From positions 62,001 to 126,000 of the forward strand of contig JAQJDB010000006.1 of the NCBI GenBank assembly GCA_032139905.1: a stretch of 64,000 nt of DNA. The letters run 5' to 3'. This DNA comes from Nitrospira sp. MA-1 (GTDB lineage Bacteria; Nitrospirota; Nitrospiria; Nitrospirales; UBA8639). The notes beneath the pieces were generated by a model. It had not been told where the DNA came from, made no database searches, and was given only the letters and a program-made list of their open reading frames with translations. A program made the translations under genes and the position numbers. Below, in pieces: positions 55,353 to 63,645 of the stretch (positions are counted from its first letter, which is position 1; each line of letters begins with the position of its first letter).

Positions 55353-56297
55353 ATGCAACCAAAATTGACAGCAAAAGCATTGTGTGCGAACAAGGAAGTC
55401 GGGAAGATTTCTAAGGTTATTGTTGATCCACTTTCCCACGAAATTAGTCATATTATCGTTCAGGAATTGAATGGCCACGGGGCGCAACGCCAGATTCCTA
55501 TCGGCCAGGTTCAAGAGGTGGTGAGTGAGGAGGAAATTGTTCTTCGTTGTTCATCCGAAGAATTCGGTCAATTTCCAGTACTGGAGCGAGATCAGTACGT
55601 CACAATTAAGGAAGTGGAAATTGCGCATTTGGAGGATCATTTACATGTTGAACCTGGAGAAATCTTGGTTCCTTTGCCCCGTTTAGAGCAAGGGGTACCA
55701 AGGCGCACGTTTTTTACCAATATGACACATGCGATTGGAGCTTTAATTGCCTTGCCATTAGTGTTTCCTGTGTTGAAGTATCTCATGAAGCCAATGTTCA
55801 AACCCTACGATAATGCCTGGTTTTCGGTTGGCAATGTCAAAAAGGTGAATAAAGAGAATATTGGATTCCAATTCAAATTTACCCGTGGGTTTAAAGAAGC
55901 ATTTATGCCGGAGCAACAGATTGAAAAAAATATTTGGGTAGTCAAGGCAACTCCGGCAGTTCAAAAAGCCGTATACCAGGGGAATGATATGAAGTTTTAC
56001 GATAATAAAGGGGATGTTATTTGGGTAAACAAATCCAATTCTCCCTATATCGGCTACTCCGGGAAATGCCCTCATCTTGGTTGTGGGTATAAATGGAGAA
56101 AGACGAAAAACTTTCCGGACGGGGTGTTTTTATGCCCCTGCCATTTGAGTATTTATGATGAGGCTGGAAAAGTTATCGATGGCCCGGCACCTAGGCCGCT
56201 CGACGTTCTCCCTCTGCAAGTTGATGCGGGTGGAGAAGTGAAAATAATCGATGTGGAGTATAAAGCCGGGGTAAATAACCAAATTCGGCTTCTATAA
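55353..56297 (+). CDS. Rieske iron-sulfur protein with N-terminal PRC-barrel-like domain
   Basis: A 314-residue Rieske protein. Cluster ligands are C239, H241, C261 and H264, with a disulfide pair C244/C263 (CPHLGC and CPCHLS boxes). The usual G in box 2 (CxCHG) is replaced by L. There is one membrane anchor near residues 126-145. Before it lies a domain of about 100 residues (ANKEVGKISKVIVDPLSHEISHII, RQIPIGQVQEVV), which matches a PRC-barrel, a fold not usual in bc1 Rieske proteins. The domain would face the cytoplasm if the topology is standard. The next gene is cytochrome b, as in a bc complex. Confidence 0.9.
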   Translation: MQPKLTAKALCANKEVGKISKVIVDPLSHEISHIIVQELNGHGAQRQIPIGQVQEVVSEEEIVLRCSSEEFGQFPVLERDQYVTIKEVEIAHLEDHLHVEPGEILVPLPRLEQGVPRRTFFTNMTHAIGALIALPLVFPVLKYLMKPMFKPYDNAWFSVGNVKKVNKENIGFQFKFTRGFKEAFMPEQQIEKNIWVVKATPAVQKAVYQGNDMKFYDNKGDVIWVNKSNSPYIGYSGKCPHLGCGYKWRKTKNFPDGVFLCPCHLSIYDEAGKVIDGPAPRPLDVLPLQVDAGGEVKIIDVEYKAGVNNQIRLL

Positions 56298-56325
56298 AAG
56301 CCTAGGATGGAATGGTGAAAGGCGC

Positions 56326-57438
56326 ATGAAGGAAGACAGTCAAATCGCAAGTCCACAAAATGCTTTTGAAAAGGTTGTGGAATTTGTTGATGAGCGAGTA
56401 GGCCTGAAAACAATTCAGGCCAAAATGCTGAATGAGCCAATTCCCGGTGGTTCTCGCTGGGCTTACGCTTTTGGCTCGGTGTTGTTATTTATCTTTATTC
56501 TTCAGGTCGTCACTGGGATCCTGCTGATGTTCTACTATGTCCCCAGTACGGATCATGCTTATGCGAGTACTCAGTACATCATTCACGAGGTGGACTACGG
56601 ATGGTTTCTGTTGAGCTACCATTTTTGGGGATCCTCTGCAATGGTGGTTATGGTTTTCGCGCATATGTCTCAAGTATTTTTATGGGGTGCCTACAAAAAG
56701 CCGCGAGAACTGGTCTGGCTCGTCGGTTTGGCGTTATTTGGCATTGTGATGGGTTTTGGTTTTACAGGTTATCTTCTTCCGTGGGATCAACGCGCCTACT
56801 GGGCAACGGTGGTAGGTGTAGAAATTATGGATAAAACTCCACTTGTTGGTGATTTTATAGCTCGATTTCTTAAGGGTGGTCCTACGCCTGGGCAAATGAC
56901 CTTGAGCCGGTTCTTTGTCATACATGTCATGGTCTTGCCTGCTGCGTTAGCGGGGCTGGCTGGCCTTCATATTTTCCTGTTTAGAAAGGCCGGGCCCGCA
57001 GGTCCGTTCAGAGGAACTCCTGAAGAGATTAAAGCAAAAACAGATTATTTCTTTCCTCGTCAAATCTGGAAAGATATTGTAGCTATGGCCACGGTGTTCT
57101 TAATCATTTGTTCTCTGGCCTTCATTGAACCAGTGGTGCTGCTGGAAAAGGCGACTCCTGATCCTGGAGATTACCATCCTGAGCCTGAGTGGTATTTCTT
57201 GTTCTTGTTTCAGTTGCTGCGTTTGAAAATTTTTGGCGGGGAGTTTGGTCAGTTCCTTGGAGCTATGGCCATACCAGGTGCCTTTATGGCGTTTTTAGCA
57301 GCGTTGCCTTTTTTGGATACCAATTCAGAGCGCAATATTTTTAAGCGCCCCATCGCTCTGGTTGGGTGGACTGTGATCATGGTCTTTATTTTGGTGTTTA
57401 CGGTGTCCGCAATTATAAACCGACACTTTTTAGACTAA
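56326..57438 (+). CDS. Cytochrome b, b6-type haem spacing, fused subunit-IV-like half
   Basis: A 370-residue membrane protein with four haem-binding histidines: H99/H113 with 13 residues between and H200/H215 with 14 between. The second value is as in cytochrome b6, whereas mitochondrial-type cytochrome b has 13 in both. The RFFVIHVMVLP and FRKAGPAGP segments also look b6-like. The C-terminal half contains the quinol-site motif PEWY at 287-290 and resembles subunit IV, so it is a b6-IV fusion of about the combined length. The b6 Cys that binds a third haem is not seen. It forms the quinone-oxidising core together with the Rieske protein just upstream. Confidence 0.93.
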   Translation: MKEDSQIASPQNAFEKVVEFVDERVGLKTIQAKMLNEPIPGGSRWAYAFGSVLLFIFILQVVTGILLMFYYVPSTDHAYASTQYIIHEVDYGWFLLSYHFWGSSAMVVMVFAHMSQVFLWGAYKKPRELVWLVGLALFGIVMGFGFTGYLLPWDQRAYWATVVGVEIMDKTPLVGDFIARFLKGGPTPGQMTLSRFFVIHVMVLPAALAGLAGLHIFLFRKAGPAGPFRGTPEEIKAKTDYFFPRQIWKDIVAMATVFLIICSLAFIEPVVLLEKATPDPGDYHPEPEWYFLFLFQLLRLKIFGGEFGQFLGAMAIPGAFMAFLAALPFLDTNSERNIFKRPIALVGWTVIMVFILVFTVSAIINRHFLD

Positions 57439-57451
57439 TTTCTGGGAACAT

Positions 57452-58348
57452 ATGTCAAATACGAAGTTAGGACTTCTTGTTTTTTGGCCTACATTCTGGA
57501 CCGGATTTCCAATAAAGATGGTTGTCGCCTTGTTGTTGCTGGCGGCACACATCCACCCTTGGGAGGGGAGCGGGCTTTTTTTATTGCTACTTGTTTCCAT
57601 CCCGGTTGATATTTGGGCGCTTGGTCTGTGCGCGAGAACCGTTTTTATTGACCGGCTGAAGGTCGATCCGAGGCCTGGTATTGGCCTTCAACTTTGGATT
57701 CGATGGGCAGTCTTCAGTGCTTTGGCATTGCCGATCCTTCTTTTCGTGGTGTCCACGGTAGCGGAAACTGCTCAGTCAGTGGTTTCCAGTATTGTGGAAT
57801 CTATTAAAGAGAATATTTTTGTCATTCCGGTTGCCGAGCAGATAAGTCTGGAGCTTGTTATGTGGGGGAGTGTGGCGTCGGTCGCGCTCATTCTCTGTCT
57901 TTTCGGGTGGCTGTTTGGACTAGGGTGGCTTGCTCAGCCATTTGTAAAGGATGCGAAGCCAGTGGTCGGTTCCGCAGTGGACCAGGCTAATTTTTGGGAT
58001 AGTTTACGTATACCAGCGGATCAGCCCCTGCTCTTAACAGCATTTACCGGGTTAGGGGTGGTGTTGGTGTTTCTTTTCTGGGTTCTTCTGCCCCCAACAA
58101 CCCCTCATCCCCATGAAGAATATGTCTATACGTTTGAAAAAAAGGAAAAGGAAATAGTTGAACCAAAAAAGATACTAATGGAAGCGGAGCAAGTTCTAGC
58201 CAATGCAGAGCTTGCCGTCTTAAAGCTTCAGGAAGAGAATCCATTGGATTCAGAATCAGCTGTAAAATCTAAGGACCTTCCAAAAGAAAGCAAACAGAAT
58301 AATAAGATAGATACACAGGTTCCGGTTAAGGGAGAGGGAAAACCTTAG
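57452..58348 (+). CDS. Unknown polytopic membrane protein with coiled-coil tail
   Basis: A 298-residue protein with about six hydrophobic helices in residues 8-230 and a charged C-terminal helix (KKEKEIVEPKKILMEAEQVLANAE) that could form a coiled coil. No haem-binding CxxCH or clear family motif is seen. It lies 13 bases after cytochrome b and is followed within 66 bases by the second CydA-like gene, so it is probably a structural or accessory subunit. I do not recognise it. Confidence 0.75.
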   Translation: MSNTKLGLLVFWPTFWTGFPIKMVVALLLLAAHIHPWEGSGLFLLLLVSIPVDIWALGLCARTVFIDRLKVDPRPGIGLQLWIRWAVFSALALPILLFVVSTVAETAQSVVSSIVESIKENIFVIPVAEQISLELVMWGSVASVALILCLFGWLFGLGWLAQPFVKDAKPVVGSAVDQANFWDSLRIPADQPLLLTAFTGLGVVLVFLFWVLLPPTTPHPHEEYVYTFEKKEKEIVEPKKILMEAEQVLANAELAVLKLQEENPLDSESAVKSKDLPKESKQNNKIDTQVPVKGEGKP

Positions 58349-58414
58349 ACTAAGTTTTGGAATTTCTGGAGTGTAGCCTTGAACAAAATAATGAACGATC
58401 GAAGGGGGGCCAGA

Positions 58415-60277
58415 ATGAATACGGCCGGCCAATTAGGACATACAACCGTTTCGCAAGGAATGAATAGAATGCCTGGAATGCTTAAATTGGCAAGTTTTTT
58501 GGCCCTTCTCTTTCTTCCGGCTTTGGGTATGGCGGCTGGAGGTGCTGAGATTCAGGCAATGTCGGTGGAATATCGGGATGTTCCAGGAATCGGTAGCCGT
58601 AATCTGATATGGATTGTGGCCCAACAGCATTTGTTGCTGGCTGGTTTCGTTTTGGGTGTCCCAATTTTTGCCTGGATTTGTGAACTTGTTGGTTGGAAAA
58701 CGAAAGAAGCTCGGTACGACAAGCTCGCCAAAGAATTTACAAAGCTTTTGACGTCAGCCTATGCCACCACGGCCCTTTTTGGAGGGATCCTTTTGTTCCT
58801 CCTGATCGGACTTTATCCAAAGTTGATGGCTTACCTGACCGATATGTTTTTTCCTTCTTTCTTAGTATATTGCCTGCTCTTCTTACTAGAAACCGCCACC
58901 CTCTATATGTATTGGTACGGGTGGGATTACATGCAGGGAAATAAAAAGACATTCCATCTTTTTTTAGGATTCCTCCTGAATCTTTTTGCTCTTGGAATCA
59001 TGGCGGTTCCCAATTCATGGGCAACCTTCCAAGCGAGTCCTGTCGTGCTAGGGGAAGGAGATGCCTGGTCGAGAGCTTGGATGGCTATGCAAAATCCTAC
59101 ATGGATGCCGGTCAATATTCATCGCCTCATCGCCAATGTAGTGTTAGGTGGATTTATCGTGGGAGCTTATGCAGGCATCAGGTATCTTTTGGCGGTTTCC
59201 CGTGAAGAGCGTGAGCATTACGACTGGATGGGTTATGTCGGTAATTTTATTGGGGTGTTCGGTATGTTGCCCCTTCCCTTTGCCGGCTATTGGCTTATGC
59301 GTGAGGTGTACCAATACAACCAACAAATGGGGATTACCCTTATGGGTGGTTTCTTGGCATGGCTGTTTATTCTTCAAGCCATGCTGATTGGGGTGCTGTT
59401 CCTGGGGGCGAACTATTATTTTTGGATGGGAATTACCTATAGAATACCGGGGTCTGAAAACCAATACAAAAAACCGGTAATGGCGATGTTAATCGTCTTA
59501 TTATTGTGTCTCGGAATATGGATGACTCCGCATTCTTTGGTCGCCAGTTTGGCTGAAGCCCAAAAGATGGGTGGGACTCACCATCCCTTGCTTGGTGTTT
59601 TCGGTGTGATGTCTGCCAAAATGACGGTATCGAATATCATGATCCTCGTCACGTTTATGAGTTTTATTATGTATTGGCGCGCGGGAAAACAGGAAACGGC
59701 AGGTTGGGCAAAAGCAGCTAAAGCCATTATGGGAGGATTGCTTGTCATTGCAGGAATCGCCGTTGTGGTTCTTGGGGTATGGGGGTATTTCGTCCCTGCC
59801 ATCATTCGTATTAATTACTTTTCGGTCGCACAAGTATTAATTGTCCTGTTCATTATGATTACGTTCACTCCGCTAACCGCCATTTTAATGAAAAGTGCCA
59901 AAACTACAACCGAAATGGTGTGGGGTAAAATGCCTATTCGGGCAGGGTATAGTTTAGTTTTAAATGCGGTCATGGTGATTTTACTTATGTCATTAATGGG
60001 GTATGCCAGGTCATCATCCCGAGTACATTGGCACATTTATGGTGTTATGAGAGATACCTCGGAATATGCCTATTCCCCAGCATTAGGGTATGCAGCGGCA
60101 TTTATGTCTCTTAACACTTTTGTGTTTTGTCTAATCGTCGCGTTTATCTTTTGGGTGGCAACACTAGGTGATAAAGCCAAAGCTCAGCCGCCAAGGGGAT
60201 CTACCGTGGATATTCCTGGCCATTCGGCTCCAGCTATGGCTGGTGGTGCACCAAGGGCCGTGGAAAAGCTTGAATAG
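58415..60277 (+). CDS. Cytochrome bd-like (CydA-like) membrane protein 2
   Basis: A 620-residue protein, homologous to the product of 52775-54490, with a signal-like N-terminus and about 14 helices. It keeps H72 in AQQHLLLAGF, E159 in LLFLLETATLYMYWYGWD, PNSWATFQASP (close to CydA NSWMQxP) and H236 in NIHRLIANVVLGGF. Near the C-terminus RVHWHIYGVMRDTS resembles the GRQPW...YG...RT segment of CydA, which protein 1 lacks. There is no Q-loop and no CydB. The ATG at 58415 follows AAGGGGGG. It is likely a haem b subunit of the same complex; the more CydA-like C-terminus makes it the better candidate for a reactive haem. Confidence 0.86.
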   Translation: MNTAGQLGHTTVSQGMNRMPGMLKLASFLALLFLPALGMAAGGAEIQAMSVEYRDVPGIGSRNLIWIVAQQHLLLAGFVLGVPIFAWICELVGWKTKEARYDKLAKEFTKLLTSAYATTALFGGILLFLLIGLYPKLMAYLTDMFFPSFLVYCLLFLLETATLYMYWYGWDYMQGNKKTFHLFLGFLLNLFALGIMAVPNSWATFQASPVVLGEGDAWSRAWMAMQNPTWMPVNIHRLIANVVLGGFIVGAYAGIRYLLAVSREEREHYDWMGYVGNFIGVFGMLPLPFAGYWLMREVYQYNQQMGITLMGGFLAWLFILQAMLIGVLFLGANYYFWMGITYRIPGSENQYKKPVMAMLIVLLLCLGIWMTPHSLVASLAEAQKMGGTHHPLLGVFGVMSAKMTVSNIMILVTFMSFIMYWRAGKQETAGWAKAAKAIMGGLLVIAGIAVVVLGVWGYFVPAIIRINYFSVAQVLIVLFIMITFTPLTAILMKSAKTTTEMVWGKMPIRAGYSLVLNAVMVILLMSLMGYARSSSRVHWHIYGVMRDTSEYAYSPALGYAAAFMSLNTFVFCLIVAFIFWVATLGDKAKAQPPRGSTVDIPGHSAPAMAGGAPRAVEKLE

Positions 60278-60337
60278 GAATGGAATAAGAGAAAGACTAA
60301 AGGGCCATATTTCTTTGGAAAGCATGGGTGAGGAAAC

Positions 60338-60976
60338 ATGAGTGAAGTCGCGCTATTACAAATAATAGGCATGTGTGTCATTGGGGTAGGAATTCTTATC
60401 CTGCTTTTTATTAAGGGAATGTTCCTTCGGGTTTTAGGTTTTGTCGCGATGGTGTTGGGAGTCTTTAGTTTAATTGCCTTGAGCGTTCCGCAAATGGCCT
60501 CCTTGCCTCCTGCTGTAGAAACCTTCGATCTTGCCAGCGTTAAAAGCCCGGATGATTTGGCTTCAATTGGGCAGAAAATATTTTTTAGTAAAGGACAATG
60601 TGCCTTGTGCCATTCAATCGGGCCAAGTGAGTCTGCCCGGTGCCCAGATTTAAATGGTATTGGAGCAAAACTGTCTCCGGAATTTATCTATGAAAGTTTA
60701 ACTCAGCCTCAAGCCTATATTTATTTGGACTTCAGGCATGATGGTGTTCCAAAAGAATATCCGGCACAGATGCCCCATATCGACAAGGATCCTATCGGAT
60801 TAAGTAAGCAGGAAATTTATTCGGTCATTGCTTTCCTCCAAAAAATGAGTGGTGAACCAATCAGTATCAAAGTTGAGGACATTATGGAAACCGAGCAAAA
60901 ATCGGATGATTCGTTAAAGGTCGCTTCGGTCTCTTCACCACTGAAATCGCAAATGGAAAATTCGGCGGATCGCTAA
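60338..60976 (+). CDS. Membrane-anchored mono-haem cytochrome c
   Basis: This 212-residue protein has two N-terminal hydrophobic helices (about 7-25 and 29-50) and one cytochrome c domain with C88-A-L-C91-H92. Y-P-A-Q-M-P-H in the second half offers a methionine ligand. The end is serine-rich and disordered. It lies downstream of the second CydA-like gene and is probably an electron exit or entry port of the complex. Confidence 0.88.
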   Translation: MSEVALLQIIGMCVIGVGILILLFIKGMFLRVLGFVAMVLGVFSLIALSVPQMASLPPAVETFDLASVKSPDDLASIGQKIFFSKGQCALCHSIGPSESARCPDLNGIGAKLSPEFIYESLTQPQAYIYLDFRHDGVPKEYPAQMPHIDKDPIGLSKQEIYSVIAFLQKMSGEPISIKVEDIMETEQKSDDSLKVASVSSPLKSQMENSADR

Positions 60977-61004
60977 AGGGAATAGCCAGGTTGAGGAGAA
61001 CATC

Positions 61005-61730
61005 ATGAAAGGCCCTATTACTAGTGGAGCAATCGTTCTTGCTGGTGTGTTTATATTTTTAAAGTTTTTACTTCCGTTATTTACGGCACCACTTCCAGCA
61101 AGTTTAATTTACCTGTATTTGGCCTTAGCCCTGAGCGGCATTATGATTTATGGGACCATGAGTGGCCCATCCTTGGAGGCGATGATGGGCCCGGTCTTCC
61201 GTTTTTTATCTGGTCAAGGCCAATCAGGAATAGGCCATATGGCAAGATTGGCAGTGTTGGTAATGTTCCCGCTTCTGGTGGGGTGGCAGACGTACTCCAG
61301 TTTGGCTCCGAGCGACCTGCCGCCTGCGGAAAATAGAACCATTCATCCTGCACCTCCTGGGGAGTTTGTTGGTTTGTCAAATCCTTATCCAAAAACTCCC
61401 GAAAACATTATGATGGGTAAAGGCCTGTATGCAGCCTACTGCTCACCTTGCCACGGAGCTAATTTTGATGGAAAGGGCACAGCAGCTCCTGGGTTTAATC
61501 CTCCTCCAGCTGATTTTACTGATCCTGGGACCATTGCCCAGTTACAAGAGGCCTATTTGTTCTGGAGGATTAAAAAAGGTGGAGTAGGATTACCTGTGGA
61601 AGGAATGCCTTGGAAGTCAGCTATGCCAAGATGGGAAGAGGAATTGCCGGAAGAATTTATATGGAAAATTATAATGGGTGAATATGACGGAGCCCATCAA
61701 TCCCCACGGACGTGGGAAGAAGAAGAGTAA
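61005..61730 (+). CDS. Membrane-anchored mono-haem cytochrome c
   Basis: This 241-residue protein has three hydrophobic stretches in the first 100 residues (GAIVLAGVFIFLKFLLPLF, ASLIYLYLALALSGIMI, ARLAVLVMFPLLVGW). The cytochrome c domain has C146-S-P-C149-H150 and a candidate distal methionine in VEGMPWKSAMP. It is followed directly by a haem b protein, an arrangement that would let electrons pass between haem types. Confidence 0.88.
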   Translation: MKGPITSGAIVLAGVFIFLKFLLPLFTAPLPASLIYLYLALALSGIMIYGTMSGPSLEAMMGPVFRFLSGQGQSGIGHMARLAVLVMFPLLVGWQTYSSLAPSDLPPAENRTIHPAPPGEFVGLSNPYPKTPENIMMGKGLYAAYCSPCHGANFDGKGTAAPGFNPPPADFTDPGTIAQLQEAYLFWRIKKGGVGLPVEGMPWKSAMPRWEEELPEEFIWKIIMGEYDGAHQSPRTWEEEE

Positions 61731-61774
61731 GCATAACCCAATCATGTTGTGGATAAATGAGTGGAGAATATGAC

Positions 61775-62611
61775 ATGTCGAACGGACTAAGAAGCCTAGG
61801 TGCCATATCCATTATTGGGCTGTTCGGAGTCCTGGGGTTTACGGAAACATTTGCTAGCGAACCGCCGGCTTCCGATGAACTCGGGAGTGTTTCGGTTCGA
61901 ATGTATCAATTAGAAGGCAGCTTACCAACCGCTGACCCTAATTCTTCACAATGGGATTCAGTGCCTGGTTCTGAATTTAATCTGGCGCCACAGGTGCATT
62001 GGCCTCCCCGAATTCAGGAAGTAACCGTTAAATCAGTCAAGGCTAAAGGGGTTCATAATGGGCAAGAACTGGCTATTTTAGTGGAATACGATGATCCCAC
62101 AGAAGATCCGGGGGACGCCGCTGCACTTGAATTTATGGTTGGAGACAAGCCAGCCCATTTTGCCCATGGTCAGGAAATGCTGCAGGTTGAAGGTGGACCG
62201 GTAAACATTTGGTTTTGGAAAAAGGAAAGTGGCCAAGCTGTTGATATGAGTGCGAAGGGGTTTAAGACCTTGGAAACTCAACCTCACCAGGATGTTCAGG
62301 CAACAGGGGTTTGGCAAAATGGGACATGGAAAGTGGTCTTTACCCGATTGTTAAAAACTGAGGACGAGCAGGATGTTCAAATAGAACCTGGCGAATGGAG
62401 AAATGTGGCCTTTGCTTTTTGGGATGGGGCCATTGTGGATGGTCTTGTAAAGGAAAAAGGTGGACAGAAAGCCGTTTCTACTTGGTGGTATATTCGGGCT
62501 GAACCGAGTGCAGATAATTCCATTTTTGGTTGGGTTATATTGGGCTTAGCCCTCGCAGCGGCCTTCGAACTGGTGATTGTAAGGAAACTGAGAAAGGGGC
62601 AATCAGTATGA
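61775..62611 (+). CDS. Haem b-binding protein, ethylbenzene dehydrogenase gamma-like
   Basis: This 278-residue protein has a signal peptide and a C-terminal membrane anchor (GWVILGLALAAAFELVIVRKL). The central domain (WPPRIQEVTVKSVKAKGVHNGQELAILVEYDD, DAAALEFMVGD, NIWFWKKESG, GTWKVVFTRLLKTEDEQD, RNVAFAFWDGA) matches the haem b gamma subunit of type II DMSO reductase enzymes. In that family Met and Lys bind the haem; the Met in EFMVGD and a Lys in the WKVVF region are candidates here. In Nitrospira similar proteins are discussed as possible nitrite oxidoreductase gamma subunits. No molybdopterin subunit is in the window. Its stop overlaps the next ATG. Confidence 0.83.
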   Translation: MSNGLRSLGAISIIGLFGVLGFTETFASEPPASDELGSVSVRMYQLEGSLPTADPNSSQWDSVPGSEFNLAPQVHWPPRIQEVTVKSVKAKGVHNGQELAILVEYDDPTEDPGDAAALEFMVGDKPAHFAHGQEMLQVEGGPVNIWFWKKESGQAVDMSAKGFKTLETQPHQDVQATGVWQNGTWKVVFTRLLKTEDEQDVQIEPGEWRNVAFAFWDGAIVDGLVKEKGGQKAVSTWWYIRAEPSADNSIFGWVILGLALAAAFELVIVRKLRKGQSV

Positions 62612-63645
62612 AACTGATAGCGGGAGGCGGTCGTGATATAACAGTCATCGGTTTGGCCGTTGTCGGATTTACCTTCACGCTATTCTCTGGATGCGCAATT
62701 TTTGAGGATGAAAAAACCTCTAAGGGCCGAAAGCTCTATAACCATTATTGTAGTCATTGTCATGGGGAAACCGGACAACAAGGGGAAGGCTTTAATTGGG
62801 AGCGCATGTCGGACCCCAGACCTAAAAATCTCGCATCCAATGCCGAAATGTCCACCTTTAGTGATGAAGAGATTTTCCACACTATTTATCGGGACATGAA
62901 AGATACGACCGATCCCAAAGTATTAGATGACGAGGACTACTTTGCCGTCCCTACCATGCCGACATTTAAGTACACCTTATCGGAGGAAGAAATCTGGTCT
63001 ATTGTGGGTTATGTTCGGACCCTTCATGGTATGTCGTTGAGCTATGATTTTGAAGCCAGGAAAAAAGAATTAGATGAGGCATTCCAGGCGGCACAGCAAG
63101 AGATGGAAACGGCAAAAGCGTCTTTTGAGGCCGCAACCGAGAAAGCGGAGGCCGCTCAAGCTGCTTATGAAGAAACGCTGACAGATGAGCAGCTTGAGAA
63201 TTACGAACCGGAAGAAGTCACGATTCCGGAAGAGGAAGCGTTCCTGGCAGCGAATGAGAAATATGAAAACGCTAAAGCCTCTGTTGATAACTTTTTAAAG
63301 CGTCCTAAAAAGGCTCAGGTCTCTCGACCGGATCTCTCCTTACCTGAAGAGGAACGTGCCGTCCAAGCTAATCTGGGAAAACAGTTATATAATGACAAAT
63401 ACGGATGTCAGGGATGTCATAGCCTCAATGATGAAGGTGGGCTGGTTGGTCCTGCATTAGATCGAGCAGGATTTCGCCTCAATCCTACATGGGTCTATCG
63501 GTGGATTCTGTATCCTCAAGCCATGAAAAAACATACCAGGATGCCAAATTTAGGGATTTCAGACCAAGATGCCAAGGCAATCACGTATTATTTAGGGACA
63601 CTCCAGGCCCCAAAACCAGAAAATCCAGTTCCCCTCTCAGAATAA
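62608..63645 (+). CDS. Dihaem cytochrome c lipoprotein with coiled-coil linker
   Basis: This 345-residue protein has a lipobox (FSGC, Cys29) and two cytochrome c domains: C48-S-H-C51-H52, and C267-Q-G-C270-H271 in the C-terminal half. Between them, roughly residues 145-235, lies a charged coiled-coil segment (KKELDEAFQAAQQEMETAK) followed by an acidic EEVTIPEEEAF part. The ATG overlaps the previous stop (ATGA), indicating translational coupling. GMSL and TRMPNLG can supply the methionine ligands. It closes the redox cluster and would carry electrons to or from soluble partners. Confidence 0.89.
   Translation: MKLIAGGGRDITVIGLAVVGFTFTLFSGCAIFEDEKTSKGRKLYNHYCSHCHGETGQQGEGFNWERMSDPRPKNLASNAEMSTFSDEEIFHTIYRDMKDTTDPKVLDDEDYFAVPTMPTFKYTLSEEEIWSIVGYVRTLHGMSLSYDFEARKKELDEAFQAAQQEMETAKASFEAATEKAEAAQAAYEETLTDEQLENYEPEEVTIPEEEAFLAANEKYENAKASVDNFLKRPKKAQVSRPDLSLPEEERAVQANLGKQLYNDKYGCQGCHSLNDEGGLVGPALDRAGFRLNPTWVYRWILYPQAMKKHTRMPNLGISDQDAKAITYYLGTLQAPKPENPVPLSE

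Noticed and set aside
52775-60277. Calling the two CydA-like genes a cytochrome bd oxidase
   Set aside because: No CydB, no Q-loop and an incomplete GRQPW segment; only haem-binding homology is supported.
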